Source: Streptomyces netropsis
Lineage (GTDB): Bacteria; Actinomycetota; Actinomycetes; Streptomycetales; Streptomycetaceae
Direction of reading: 5' to 3'
Assembly (NCBI RefSeq): GCF_014203545.1
Contig: NZ_JACHJG010000003.1
Coordinates: 310,001-374,000 of the forward strand
DNA: 64,000 nt
This document shows, piece after piece, positions 17,266-25,545 of the stretch; the first letter of the stretch is position 1; each line of letters starts with the position of its first letter. The notes under the pieces are model-generated. The model searched no databases and was not told where the DNA came from. It was given only the letters and a program-made list of their open reading frames with translations. The translations under genes and the position numbers were made by a program.

Positions 17266-18051
17266 GTGGAAGTTGTCATCGTCCAGGACGCCAAGGCAGG
17301 CGGCGAACTCATCGCGGAGGCCATGGCCTCCCTGCTGAGCCGCAAGCCCGACGCTCTGCTCGGCGTGGCCACCGGCTCGACCCCGCTGCCCATCTACGAG
17401 GCGCTGGCCGCCAAGGTCCGTTCCGGGGCCGTCGACGCCTCGCGTGCCCGCATCTGCCAGCTCGACGAGTACGTCGGGCTGCCCGCCGACCACCCCGAGT
17501 CCTACCGGTCGGTCGTGCTGCGCCAGGTCGTCGAGCCGCTCGGGCTGACCGAGGCGTCGTTCATGGGTCCCGACGGCACCGCCGAGGACGTCCAGGCGGC
17601 CTGCGAGGCGTACGACCGCGCGCTCCCGGAGGCCGGCGGCGTGGACCTCCAGCTGCTCGGCATCGGCACCGACGGGCACATCGGCTTCAACGAGCCGTGC
17701 TCCTCACTGGCCTCCCGCACCCGGATCAAGACGCTGACCGAGCAGACCCGCGTCGACAACGCGCGGTTCTTCGACGGCGACATCGAGCAGGTGCCGCACC
17801 ACGTCATCACCCAGGGCATCGGCACCATCCTGGAGGCCCGCCACCTGGTGCTGCTCGCCACGGGCGAGGGCAAGGCCGACGCCGTGGCGCAGACGGTCGA
17901 GGGACCGGTCTCCGCGCTGGTGCCCGCCTCGGCGCTGCAGCTGCACCCGCACGCGACCGTCGTCGTCGACGAGGCCGCGGCGTCCAAGCTGAAGCTGGCG
18001 GACTACTTCCGCCACACGTACGCGAACAAGCCGGCCTGGCAGGGGCTGTAA
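17266..18051 (+). CDS. nagB: Glucosamine-6-phosphate deaminase NagB
   Basis: A 261-residue enzyme converting glucosamine-6-phosphate to fructose-6-phosphate and ammonia, the last step that feeds GlcNAc into glycolysis. Motifs are GVATGSTPLPIYEAL (phosphate loop), CQLDEYVGLPADHPESY (catalytic Asp) and LGIGTDGHIGFNEP (Asp and His of ring opening). GTG at 17266 starts MEVVIVQDAKAGGELIAEA, the standard N-terminus. It is convergent with dasD across a perfect repeat-derived terminator and is controlled by the dre site upstream. Confidence 0.97.
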   Translation: MEVVIVQDAKAGGELIAEAMASLLSRKPDALLGVATGSTPLPIYEALAAKVRSGAVDASRARICQLDEYVGLPADHPESYRSVVLRQVVEPLGLTEASFMGPDGTAEDVQAACEAYDRALPEAGGVDLQLLGIGTDGHIGFNEPCSSLASRTRIKTLTEQTRVDNARFFDGDIEQVPHHVITQGIGTILEARHLVLLATGEGKADAVAQTVEGPVSALVPASALQLHPHATVVVDEAAASKLKLADYFRHTYANKPAWQGL

Positions 18052-18074
18052 CCGGGGCTCCGCCCCGGACCCCG

Positions 18075-18127
18075 GTCCTCAATCGCCGGACGGGCTGAAT
18101 TTGCCAGCCCGTCCGGCGATTGAGGAC
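18075..18127. terminator. Bidirectional terminator made of two inverted dispersed repeats
   Basis: Two perfect 22-base copies of the dispersed repeat in opposite orientation (18075-18096 and 18106-18127) are separated by GAATTTGCC. They form a long hairpin between convergent nagB and dasD. Confidence 0.88.
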
Positions 18128-18183
18128 GAAGGGGGCCTGGGGGCTCGCCCGCAGTTGCGGGAAGGGGCGGGCAGGGGAAAGCC

Positions 18184-19668
18184 CTACGCCCCCGCGATGA
18201 CCTCCGCGGCAGCCAAGCCGCACACCCGCGCCGCACCGTGCGTCGCGATGTGCAGAGCGCCCACCGGGGGCGCCTGGTTCAGGCCCATCTCGACCACCAC
18301 CGTGTCGGGCCGGGCCGCCACGAGCGCGTCCAGTGCCTCGGCCATCCACGGGTGCCGGTGCGCGTCGCGCACCACGGCGACGATCCTGCGACCCCCTGCG
18401 GCCCGCAGCACCTCCTCGATACCGGCGGCGTCCCGCCCGTACGTACCCGTCTCCGTGCCCGGCAGCAGCCGGGCCAGCTCGGCGCCGACACCCCAGGGGG
18501 TCTCGTCGCCGACGGCGATGTTCGCCAGCGGCGTGAACGCCGCGACGTAAGCCGACCCGGTGAGTGGGACATACCCCTCGGCCACGGTCACGCGCAGAGC
18601 GCGTCGCGCCGCCGTCAACCCCACCTCGGGGGCGGATCCGGTCCCCTCCTGCTCCGCACCCGCCCCCGAGGTCCAGCGCGCCAGGGCGCGCACCCGCGCG
18701 GCCGCGTCGGCGAGCCGCTCCTCGGGCAGCTCACCGGAGCGGACGGCTGCTACGAGCGCGTCGCGCAGCCGCAGCACGGTGTCCTCGTCGGCCAGCCCGC
18801 CGCCGACGCAGATCGCGTCGGCGCCCGCGGCGATGGCCATGACGCTGCCGCGGTCGATGCCGTACGTACCGGAGATGGCCCGCATCTCCATGCCGTCGGT
18901 GACGATGAGCCCGTCGAAGCCGAGGCCGCCCTCGGTGACCGGTCCGCGCAGCAGGCCGTGCAGGGCGGCCGGGCTGAGGGTGGCCGGCAGCGCGGCGTCG
19001 AGCGCGGGCAGCAGGATGTGCGCGCTCATCACGGCCTTGGTCCCGGCGGCGACGGCCGCCCGGAAGGGCACCAGCTCTCGGGCGTACAGCGTGGTGAGGT
19101 CCGCGTCTATGCGGGGCATGTCGTGGTGCGAGTCGACGGCGGTGTCGCCGTGGCCGGGGAAGTGCTTGGCGCAGGCGGCGACCCCGGCGGCCTGCATGCC
19201 CTCGATGTAGGCGGCGGTGTGCCGGGCGACCAGGTCGGGCTCGGCGCCGAAGGACCGTACGCCGATGACCGGGTTGTCCGGGTCGGAGTTGACGTCCGCG
19301 GACGGCGCCCAGTTGAGGTTGACGCCGCAGGCGGCGAGACGGCGGCCCAGTTCGTGGGCGACGGCCCGGGTCAGCGCGGTGTCGTCGACGGCGCCGAGCG
19401 CGAGGTTGCCGGGGAAGGAGGAACCGGTGCGGACCTCCAGGCGGGTGACGTCGCCGCCCTCCTCGTCGATGGCGACGAGCACGTCCGCGCGCTCGGCGCG
19501 CAGCTGCGCGGTGAGCGCGGCGAGCTGCTCGGGCGTGGCGATGTTGCGGCCGAAGAGGCCGACGGAGGCGAGCCCTTCGCCGAGCCGGCGCAGCAGCCAG
19601 TCGGGGGCCGTGGTGCCCGTGAAGCCGGGCTGCAGGACCGTGAGGGCGTCACGGGTGAGCGTGTCCAT
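18184..19668 (-). CDS. dasD: GH3 beta-N-acetylglucosaminidase (DasD)
   Basis: A 494-residue glycoside hydrolase family 3 enzyme that releases GlcNAc from chito-oligosaccharides or muropeptides. KHFPGHGDTAVDSHHDMPRI is the NagZ-type signature with the catalytic His/Asp loop, and LIVTDGMEMRAIS holds the nucleophile Asp. IAIDEEGGDVTRLE is the substrate-binding strand. No signal peptide is visible, so it acts inside the cell on imported sugars. It starts ten bases after dasC and forms the end of the dasABCD unit. A second enzyme of the same family is encoded at 48722. Confidence 0.93.
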   Translation of the reverse strand: MDTLTRDALTVLQPGFTGTTAPDWLLRRLGEGLASVGLFGRNIATPEQLAALTAQLRAERADVLVAIDEEGGDVTRLEVRTGSSFPGNLALGAVDDTALTRAVAHELGRRLAACGVNLNWAPSADVNSDPDNPVIGVRSFGAEPDLVARHTAAYIEGMQAAGVAACAKHFPGHGDTAVDSHHDMPRIDADLTTLYARELVPFRAAVAAGTKAVMSAHILLPALDAALPATLSPAALHGLLRGPVTEGGLGFDGLIVTDGMEMRAISGTYGIDRGSVMAIAAGADAICVGGGLADEDTVLRLRDALVAAVRSGELPEERLADAAARVRALARWTSGAGAEQEGTGSAPEVGLTAARRALRVTVAEGYVPLTGSAYVAAFTPLANIAVGDETPWGVGAELARLLPGTETGTYGRDAAGIEEVLRAAGGRRIVAVVRDAHRHPWMAEALDALVAARPDTVVVEMGLNQAPPVGALHIATHGAARVCGLAAAEVIAGA

Positions 19669-19678
19669 GGAAGTAGTG

Positions 19679-20509
19679 CTAGCCCTTCACTGCGCCGGAC
19701 GTGAGGCCGCCGACCGCCTTGCGCTGGAGGATGACGAAGAGGATCAGGATCGGGACGGCGAAGAGGGAGGAGGCGGCCATCGTGGCGCCCCAGTCGTCGC
19801 CGAAGGTGGTGCGGAAGCCGGTGAGCCAGACGGGCAGCGTCTGGGCCGCGGCGTCCTTGTTGAGGATCAGGACCATCGGGAACTCGTTCCAGACGGTGAT
19901 GAAGCCGAACAGCGAGGTGGCCATCAGACCCGGTGCCAGCAGCGGGAAGATGACGCGCACGAAGGCCTGGGCGCGGGTGCACCCGTCGACCATCGCGGAC
20001 TCCTCCAGCTCCTTGGGCACGGCGGCGACGTAACCGCGCAGCGTCAGGACGGTGAAGGGCAGCACCATGACCGTGTAGATGGCGGTGAGCGGCACGAGGC
20101 TGTTCAGCATCTCCGCGTCGCGCACGATCATGTAGTACGCGATGACCATGACCTCCCAGGGGGCCATCTGGGCCGTCATCATCACCAGGATGAAGCTCTT
20201 GCGGCCCTTGAAGCGCATGCGGGCGACGGCGAACGACGCGAGCAGCGCGATCACCAGGGACAGCCCGACCGCGATCAGGGTGACGGCGAAGGAGTTGCCG
20301 ACGAAGGTCCAGAAGCCGTCGGCGTTCACGGCCGTCTCGAAGTGTTCGAAGGTGGGGCTGGTCGGGAACCAGACCGGGGTGTCGGCGACGATGTCCTTGT
20401 TGGCCTTGAAGGCCGTCGCGAACATCCAGTAGACGGGGAACGCGAAGCCGATGAAGAGGACGACCGCCGTCGCCCCCGGCCAGACGCGACCGAGCAGCGA
20501 ACGCCTCAC
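19679..20509 (-). CDS. dasC: ABC sugar transporter permease DasC
   Basis: A 276-residue inner-membrane permease of the MalG type with six helices. The EAA loop is EESAMVDGCTRAQAFVRVIFPLLAPG, where the ATPase docks. Its GTG start overlaps the dasB stop as GTGA, so translation is coupled. Together with DasA and DasB it imports N,N'-diacetylchitobiose. No ATPase gene is present, as expected, because Streptomyces das systems share the MsiK ATPase encoded elsewhere. Confidence 0.95.
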   Translation of the reverse strand: MRRSLLGRVWPGATAVVLFIGFAFPVYWMFATAFKANKDIVADTPVWFPTSPTFEHFETAVNADGFWTFVGNSFAVTLIAVGLSLVIALLASFAVARMRFKGRKSFILVMMTAQMAPWEVMVIAYYMIVRDAEMLNSLVPLTAIYTVMVLPFTVLTLRGYVAAVPKELEESAMVDGCTRAQAFVRVIFPLLAPGLMATSLFGFITVWNEFPMVLILNKDAAAQTLPVWLTGFRTTFGDDWGATMAASSLFAVPILILFVILQRKAVGGLTSGAVKG

Positions 20510-21483
20510 AGCTCGTCCTCCTCTTGCTTCAGAACCAGGCGCAGGTAGTACGCGGTGAGGGCCAGCAGGATCACGATGGTGAGGATGGAGATCGCGGCAC
20601 CCATCCCGAAGTGCTGGTTGCCCATGCCCTCGACGAAGGCGTAGACGGGCAGCGTCTCGGTGAGCCGGTCGGGGCCGCCCTCGCTGATCGCGAAGACCTG
20701 GGTGAACGCCTTGAAGACCCAGATGACCTCGAGGAAGGTCGTCGCGAGGAAGAACGGCTTGAGGAAGGGGAAGGTCACCGAGGTGAACTGCTTCCAGGGG
20801 CCGGCGCCGTCGAGCGAGGCCGCCTCGTACAGCTCCTTGGGGATCGTGGTCGTCGCCGCGTAGAGGTTGATCGCCACGAAGGGTATGGACTGCCAGACGA
20901 TCAGCACGGTGATGACGAAGAAGGTGGAGAACTGGCCGCTGGTCCAGTTGAAGTCGGCCATGGCGTGCCAGCCCAGTGCGTCCAGGACGTGGTTGACGAC
21001 ACCGAAGCGCTGGTCGAAGAGCCACTGGAAGACGGTGGTGGCGGCGACGACGGGCATCGCCCAGGCGAGGACGAGCCCGAGCAAGAGCAGCAGGCGCAGC
21101 TTGGTGCCCAGCCGGGCGAGCAGCAGCCCGATCAGACAGCCCAGCGTCATGATCAGGACGACGTTGGCGCCGGTGAAGACGACCGAGCGGCCGGTGACGC
21201 GCCAGAAGTCGGCGCTGCCGAGCGCCTCCTGGTAGTTCTCGACGCCGTTCCACTCGGTGACGTGCTGGATGAGCTGGCGCGGGTTGAGGTTCTGGAACGA
21301 CAGCATGCCGTTCTTCACCAGCGTCCACCCGAGCAGCAGCAGCGTCACGGCGGCGGCGGGGAGGATCAGGAGGTACGGCACGCTCTTCGCGGCCCGCTCC
21401 TGGCTGCGGCGGGGCGGCGGGGCACCGCCCTTGCTGATCCGGGGCGCGGGCTCGGCCGCCGCCTCTTTGAGCTGCGCTGACAT
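20506..21483 (-). CDS. dasB: ABC sugar transporter permease DasB
   Basis: A 325-residue MalF-type permease. A 40-residue Ala/Arg-rich cytoplasmic lead is followed by six membrane segments, with the EAA loop EAASLDGAGPWKQFTSVTFPFLKP near residue 225. It is separated from dasA by about 208 bases that include a 13-bp tandem repeat array, while it overlaps dasC, so dasBC are tightly coupled and dasA is loosely coupled. Confidence 0.95.
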   Translation of the reverse strand: MSAQLKEAAAEPAPRISKGGAPPPRRSQERAAKSVPYLLILPAAAVTLLLLGWTLVKNGMLSFQNLNPRQLIQHVTEWNGVENYQEALGSADFWRVTGRSVVFTGANVVLIMTLGCLIGLLLARLGTKLRLLLLLGLVLAWAMPVVAATTVFQWLFDQRFGVVNHVLDALGWHAMADFNWTSGQFSTFFVITVLIVWQSIPFVAINLYAATTTIPKELYEAASLDGAGPWKQFTSVTFPFLKPFFLATTFLEVIWVFKAFTQVFAISEGGPDRLTETLPVYAFVEGMGNQHFGMGAAISILTIVILLALTAYYLRLVLKQEEDEL

Positions 21484-21584
21484 CGTCGTCCGCCTTCTCC
21501 CCTGTCAAAACGGTGTTACGTAGGTGCGGTGGTGCGCGGTGGGACGGGGGCCCGGCGTCGGCCGGCCCCCGTCACGGACCGATC

Positions 21585-21691
21585 AGGTCACTGCGTCAGG
21601 TCGCTGCCGCGGGTCACTGCCGCGGGTCACTGCCGCGGGTCACTGCCGCGGGTCACTGCCGCGGGTCACTGCCGCGGGTCACTGCCGCGGG
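21585..21691. repeat. 13-bp tandem repeat array at the dasA 3' end
   Basis: Six exact copies of GGGTCACTGCCGC run from 21611 to 21688, with two degenerate copies before them (21585, 21598). On the minus strand each unit reads CCGCGGCAGTGAC, so every unit repeats the dasA stop region and places CCGCGG palindromes seven bases apart, able to form serial hairpins in the dasA-dasB intergenic RNA. Confidence 0.92.
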
Positions 21692-22963
21692 TCACTGCTT
21701 CTGGCTGAGGCGCTTGTTCATGTCGGCCTCGACCTGCTTGGCGGCGTCCTCCGGCGACTTTCCGTTCAGGACGGCCGTCATATAGGCCTTGATCGGGTTC
21801 GGCGCGTTCTCCACCTGGGCCCACTCGGGGATCAGCGGGGTGGTGCCACCGCCCTTGGCCGCGGGGGCGGCGGCCTCGGCGGCCGCGTTGCCCTTCACGT
21901 TCGGGAGCAGGGATTCCTTGTTCGGGATCGAGCCGACCTCCTTGGCCAGCGCGGCCTCGTTCTTGTCGGACAGCGCGATCTTGAGGAATTCCTTGGCGAG
22001 TTCCTGCTTCTTGCTGCCCGTGGAGATCGCGAGGTTGGAGCCGCCGAGGAAGACGCCCTCGGGCTTGTCGGCCTTCTCACCGGGGATGGTGAAGTAGCCG
22101 ATCTCCTTCTCGATGGCCGGATTCGCCTTGATCGCGGTCTGCGCCTCCCAGCCCATTCCGATGAAAGCGCCGGTCTTGCCCTTGGCGAAGATGTCGGCCT
22201 GCTGCGGGGTGGCCTCGTCCTTGTCCTTGGGGGCCTTGCTGAAGGCCTGGTACTGCTTGTAGATCTCCATTGCCTTGGTGACCTTGGGGTCACCGAGGTT
22301 GGAGACGTACTTCTTGCCGTCCTTCTTCACCAGGTCCGCGCCGGTGCCGATGGTGAGGCCGTCGAAGAAGTACCAGTTCTGGCCGGGAAGGTAGAGCGGC
22401 TCGGCGTCGCCCTTCTTCTCGATGGCCTCCAGGGCCTTGAAGAAGTCGGCGCGCGTCTTCGGGACGTCCTTGATGCCCGCGTCGGCCCAGATCTTCTTGT
22501 TGTAGATCACGACACGGTTGGCGGCGTACCAGGGTGCCGCGTACTGCTTGCCCTCGAAGACGGACGGCTTGTTGAGGGACTCGGTCCAGTCCGCGCCGAT
22601 CTCCTTCTTGAGGTCGGCGAGGTCCTGCAGACCACCGGTCTGGGCGTAGGAGGGGGTCTGGGTGTTGCCGATCTCGACGACGTCCGGCGGGCTGGACTCG
22701 GAGAGGGCCGTGGTCAGCTTCTGCTGGATGCCGTCCCACTTCTGGATCTTGACGTCGAGCTTGGCCCCGGTCTTCTGTTCGAACTCGGCCTGTACCGACT
22801 TCGTCCACGCAGGCGGATTCGAGCCATCCATGAACCAGACGGTCAGGCTCTTGCCCTGGGAACCGCCGGCACCCGACTCCTTGTCACCGTCGCTGGACCC
22901 ACAGGCCGCAACACTCACCAACATGGCCGCGACACCCGTCGCCGCTATGAGCCCACGCTTCAC
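21692..22963 (-). CDS. dasA: N,N'-diacetylchitobiose-binding lipoprotein DasA
   Basis: A 423-residue extracellular solute-binding protein of ABC family 1. The signal ends in a lipobox (VSVAACGSSDG, Cys at about residue 21), so the mature protein is lipid-anchored outside the membrane. The bulk is the typical two-lobed fold (YAAPWYAANRVVIYNKKIWADAGI, KTGAFIGMGWEAQTAI). It captures chitobiose for DasBC. GTG at 22963 has AGGAGAG four bases upstream. Two dre sites lie in its promoter. The stop codon is the first unit of the 13-bp tandem array. Confidence 0.96.
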   Translation of the reverse strand: MKRGLIAATGVAAMLVSVAACGSSDGDKESGAGGSQGKSLTVWFMDGSNPPAWTKSVQAEFEQKTGAKLDVKIQKWDGIQQKLTTALSESSPPDVVEIGNTQTPSYAQTGGLQDLADLKKEIGADWTESLNKPSVFEGKQYAAPWYAANRVVIYNKKIWADAGIKDVPKTRADFFKALEAIEKKGDAEPLYLPGQNWYFFDGLTIGTGADLVKKDGKKYVSNLGDPKVTKAMEIYKQYQAFSKAPKDKDEATPQQADIFAKGKTGAFIGMGWEAQTAIKANPAIEKEIGYFTIPGEKADKPEGVFLGGSNLAISTGSKKQELAKEFLKIALSDKNEAALAKEVGSIPNKESLLPNVKGNAAAEAAAPAAKGGGTTPLIPEWAQVENAPNPIKAYMTAVLNGKSPEDAAKQVEADMNKRLSQKQ

Positions 22964-22995
22964 AGCACTCTCCTCAAGGACCGAATGTGGTCTTT

Positions 22996-23011
22996 AATGG
23001 TTTAGACCAGT
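22996..23011. promoter_or_regulatory. DasR operator dre1 of dasA
   Basis: AATGGTTTAGACCAGT matches 14 of 16 positions of the dre consensus. It lies 33 bases upstream of the dasA start, downstream of the likely promoter. Confidence 0.92.
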
Positions 23012-23019
23012 GCCCGCAG

Positions 23020-23046
23020 CTTGGCCTAGACCTTTTGGGGTGTCAA
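23020..23046 (-). promoter_or_regulatory. dasA promoter -35 with second DasR operator
   Basis: The minus strand shows TTGACA at 23046-23041. The following spacer carries a second, weaker dre (CTTGGCCTAGACCTTT on the plus strand, 23020-23035, 11 of 16 matches). A protein bound here would block the promoter directly. Confidence 0.72.
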
Positions 23047-23204
23047 GGGTGTATAAGAGTCGCTGTCGGCTCCGTTACCGGACCGACACCTCGAGGTCGA
23101 CCTGGGCGTCTCCGGGCTCCTCGGGCTCTGCCCGTGCCACGATGTGACCGCGATTTACGGAGGAGCCGGTGACGGCAGCAGGATCGGAGTCGGGAAGGCG
23201 CACC

Positions 23205-23972
23205 ATGGTGACCGAGGGCGGTACGGCGGAGAGCGGCAACGCCGCGGGGAGCGGGCGGACGGCGCGCGTTCCCAAGTACTACCGCCTTAAACGGCATTTG
23301 CTGGAAATGACTGAAACCATGCCTCCCGGCACCCCGGTGCCGCCGGAGCGGACGCTGGCGGCGGAGTTTGACACCTCTCGGACGACGGTGCGCCAGGCGC
23401 TCCAGGAGCTGGTCGTCGAGGGCCGGCTGGAGCGCATCCAGGGCAAGGGAACGTTCGTCGCGAAGCCCAAGGTCTCCCAGGCGTTGCAACTGACCTCCTA
23501 CACGGAGGACATGCGGGCCCAGGGCCTGGAGCCCACCTCGCAGCTCCTCGACGTCGGCTACGTCACCGCCGACGACCGGCTCGCCGCCCTGCTCGACATC
23601 GCGGCGGGCGGCCGCGTCCTGCGCATCGAGCGGCTGCGGCTGGCCAGCGGTGAGCCGATGGCGATCGAGACGACCCATTTGTCGGCGAAGCGCTTTCCGG
23701 CGCTGCGCCGGAGCCTGGTGAAGTACACCTCCCTCTACACGGCCCTGGCCGAGGTCTACGACGTCCGCCTCGCCGAGGCGGAGGAGACCATCGAGACCTC
23801 CCTGGCCACGCCACGCGAAGCGGGCCTGCTCGGCACGGACGTGGGCCTGCCGATGCTGATGCTCTCCCGGCACTCGCTGGACGCCCAGGGCGCGCCGGTG
23901 GAATGGGTCAGGTCGGTGTACCGGGGGGACCGGTACAAGTTCGTGGCGCGGCTTCAGCGGCCGACGGAGTAG
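23205..23972 (+). CDS. dasR: GntR/HutC-family regulator DasR
   Basis: A 255-residue global regulator of aminosugar use, development and antibiotic production. The winged helix ([55 protein letters not shown]) is essentially the known DasR domain. The HutC ligand domain follows ([34 protein letters not shown]). ATG at 23205 (GGGAAGG upstream) gives a length like that of S. coelicolor DasR. An in-frame GTG at 23169 with GGAGGAG is an equally good ribosome site and would add 12 residues. The last bases of the gene are duplicated at 24034-24056. Confidence 0.95.
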   Translation: MVTEGGTAESGNAAGSGRTARVPKYYRLKRHLLEMTETMPPGTPVPPERTLAAEFDTSRTTVRQALQELVVEGRLERIQGKGTFVAKPKVSQALQLTSYTEDMRAQGLEPTSQLLDVGYVTADDRLAALLDIAAGGRVLRIERLRLASGEPMAIETTHLSAKRFPALRRSLVKYTSLYTALAEVYDVRLAEAEETIETSLATPREAGLLGTDVGLPMLMLSRHSLDAQGAPVEWVRSVYRGDRYKFVARLQRPTE

Positions 23973-24056
23973 GGGGACCGGGACCGCGCGGGGCTGGGGG
24001 TCCGGGGGTTACCCCCCGGGAAAACACAGCGTCGCGCGGCTTCAGCGGCCGACGGA
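23946..24056. repeat. Direct duplication of the dasR 3' end
   Basis: A 23-base segment beginning GCGCGGCTTCAGCGGCCGAC occurs at 23946-23968, covering the last codons of dasR, and again perfectly at 24034-24056 in the noncoding gap. Confidence 0.9.
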
Positions 24057-24099
24057 CTGACCCACCCGGCGCCCTTGCGCCTCATCGCAAAGACCGAAC

Positions 24100-24134
24100 T
24101 GCCCCCTCCCCCACGAGGGGGCATTCGCGTTTTT
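24100..24134 (+). terminator. Intrinsic terminator between dasR and the accessory cassette
   Basis: TGCCCCCT pairs with AGGGGGCA around an eight-base loop (24100-24123), followed by TTCGCGTTTTT. It is a classical stem plus T-tract, unusual in this GC-rich window. It should isolate the downstream promoter from dasR. A weaker hairpin lies at 24002-24019. Confidence 0.82.
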
Positions 24135-24138
24135 CCGT

Positions 24139-24182
24139 CCGGGTCTAGACCTATTGACGCCCCCGACGCGGGCTCATAGTGT
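24139..24182 (+). promoter_or_regulatory. Promoter with dre-like operator for the accessory cassette
   Basis: GGTCTAGACC (24142-24151) is the perfect ten-base core of the DasR operator. It abuts TTGACG (24154-24159), which is spaced 17 bases from TAGTGT (24177-24182), a good principal-sigma promoter. The outer dre positions match poorly (2 of 6). The start codon of the radical SAM gene is 47 bases downstream. The placement would let DasR block the -35 region. Confidence 0.78.
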
Positions 24183-24228
24183 CGCCACGCCGAACCTCTG
24201 GCCTTGCGAGAGCTGCGAGAGGAACACC

Positions 24229-25437
24229 ATGAACGACACCGCAGGCGTGCGGAGTTATGACGCGGCCGCCCCCACCAACAACCGCCCCGGACTGCCCGTG
24301 GTCAATCTCGACCGGGCGCACTCCCCACAGAAAGTCCTCGCCCACGGCGACCTGCTGCGCCGATTCGTGGAGGGTGAGGAGATCCGGCCCGTCCATATGC
24401 GCATCGGCATCATGGGCGCGTGCAATATGCGCTGCAACTTCTGCAACTTCCACTCCCCCAACGAAGAGCAGTTCTACGACCTTTTCTCCTTCAAGGACTC
24501 CATCCCGACGGAGAACGCCGTCTCCCTCATGCGCCAGTTCGCCGCCAACGACGGCCGCGCGGTGACGTTCTGCGGCAGCGGTGAGTGCACCATCCACCCG
24601 GGCTATTCCGCCATCTGCGACGCCGGGCACGAGGCGGGGCTGCGCATCGGTCTGATCACCAATGGCTCCCGGCTCGGCAGGCCGGCGCTGGCGGAGTGCG
24701 TGGCCTCCACGCACACCTGGGTGCGGATCGGGCTCAACGCGGGCACCGAGGCCACCTTCGACGAGATCACCCGCGACCGTGAGCACACCTTCACGTCCTT
24801 CCTGCGGAACGTGAGCCGGCTGCGGGAATCGGCCATCGATCCGGACTTCCGGATCGGCTTCAACTACGTGATCACCGAGCGGAACCACCGGGAGATCCTG
24901 GCCGCCGCCCGCGTGGCCCGGGAGGCCGGGGCGCACTACGTACGCTTCGAGCCGGAGTTCTACAGCGCGCTCGGGCACGAGACGATCGAGGCGGTCATGG
25001 CCGAGGTCGCCGGGGCGCTGACCGAGGCGGCGGCGCTGGCGGACGACGGCTTCGAGGTGTCGGTCCCGAAGCTCGACCGGGGGCCGATGGACCAGGTCGA
25101 GGCCGTCGAGGGCGACTTCGACCGCTGTCACTACAGCCGCTTCGTGACCGCCGTCGGCGCCGACGGTCATCTCTACCCGTGCCCCCAGGTCCATCTCAAC
25201 AGCCGCTACCGCATCGGCAATGTGATCGACGACGGCTACGCCGAGGTGCTGGAGGGCGGCCCGCGGGCCGAGTGGGAGGCCTCCAACCCGCTCCGGACGG
25301 ACCTGTGCAAGTCCTGCTTCTACCGCCCGCAGAACGAGCTGCTCGAACTGCTGCGGCGCGGCCGGATCCGGCTGGACGACGCGCTCGCCTCGTACGCGGT
25401 CGAGGTGCCCAGCACCCTGCACGCCGACTTCGTCTGA
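24229..25437 (+). CDS. Radical SAM enzyme with SPASM/twitch-like C-terminus
   Basis: A 402-residue enzyme. ACNMRCNFCNF is the CxxxCxxC site for the [4Fe-4S]-SAM cluster (about residues 66-73), preceded by GIMG, and CGSGECTIHPG resembles the GGE SAM-binding motif. The C-terminal part has CHYSRFVTAVGADGHLYPC and LCKSCFYRPQNE, cysteines that probably hold an auxiliary Fe-S cluster as in SPASM/twitch proteins. Such enzymes oxidise, epimerise, dehydrate or cross-link sugars, cyclitols and peptides. No peptide precursor is next to it, so a small-molecule substrate is more likely. It is the first gene of the cassette, under a dre-like promoter, with AGAGGAAC before the ATG. Confidence 0.85.
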   Translation: MNDTAGVRSYDAAAPTNNRPGLPVVNLDRAHSPQKVLAHGDLLRRFVEGEEIRPVHMRIGIMGACNMRCNFCNFHSPNEEQFYDLFSFKDSIPTENAVSLMRQFAANDGRAVTFCGSGECTIHPGYSAICDAGHEAGLRIGLITNGSRLGRPALAECVASTHTWVRIGLNAGTEATFDEITRDREHTFTSFLRNVSRLRESAIDPDFRIGFNYVITERNHREILAAARVAREAGAHYVRFEPEFYSALGHETIEAVMAEVAGALTEAAALADDGFEVSVPKLDRGPMDQVEAVEGDFDRCHYSRFVTAVGADGHLYPCPQVHLNSRYRIGNVIDDGYAEVLEGGPRAEWEASNPLRTDLCKSCFYRPQNELLELLRRGRIRLDDALASYAVEVPSTLHADFV

Positions 25438-25545
25438 CGCCGGGCGGGGCACGCCTCGCTCACGGCCCTGCGTCATCGGTCCCGCGCATTCGGGCAGAGC
25501 GCGCCCTACCGCCGACGACGTACCTCCTCCACCGCGAAGGGCTCC

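Noticed and set aside
21611..21688. CRISPR array
   Set aside because: The units are 13-bp direct tandem repeats without spacers and no cas genes are present.
23946..24056. att sites of an integrated element at dasR
   Set aside because: The duplicated segments are only 88 bases apart with no integrase gene between or near them; kept as a scar only.
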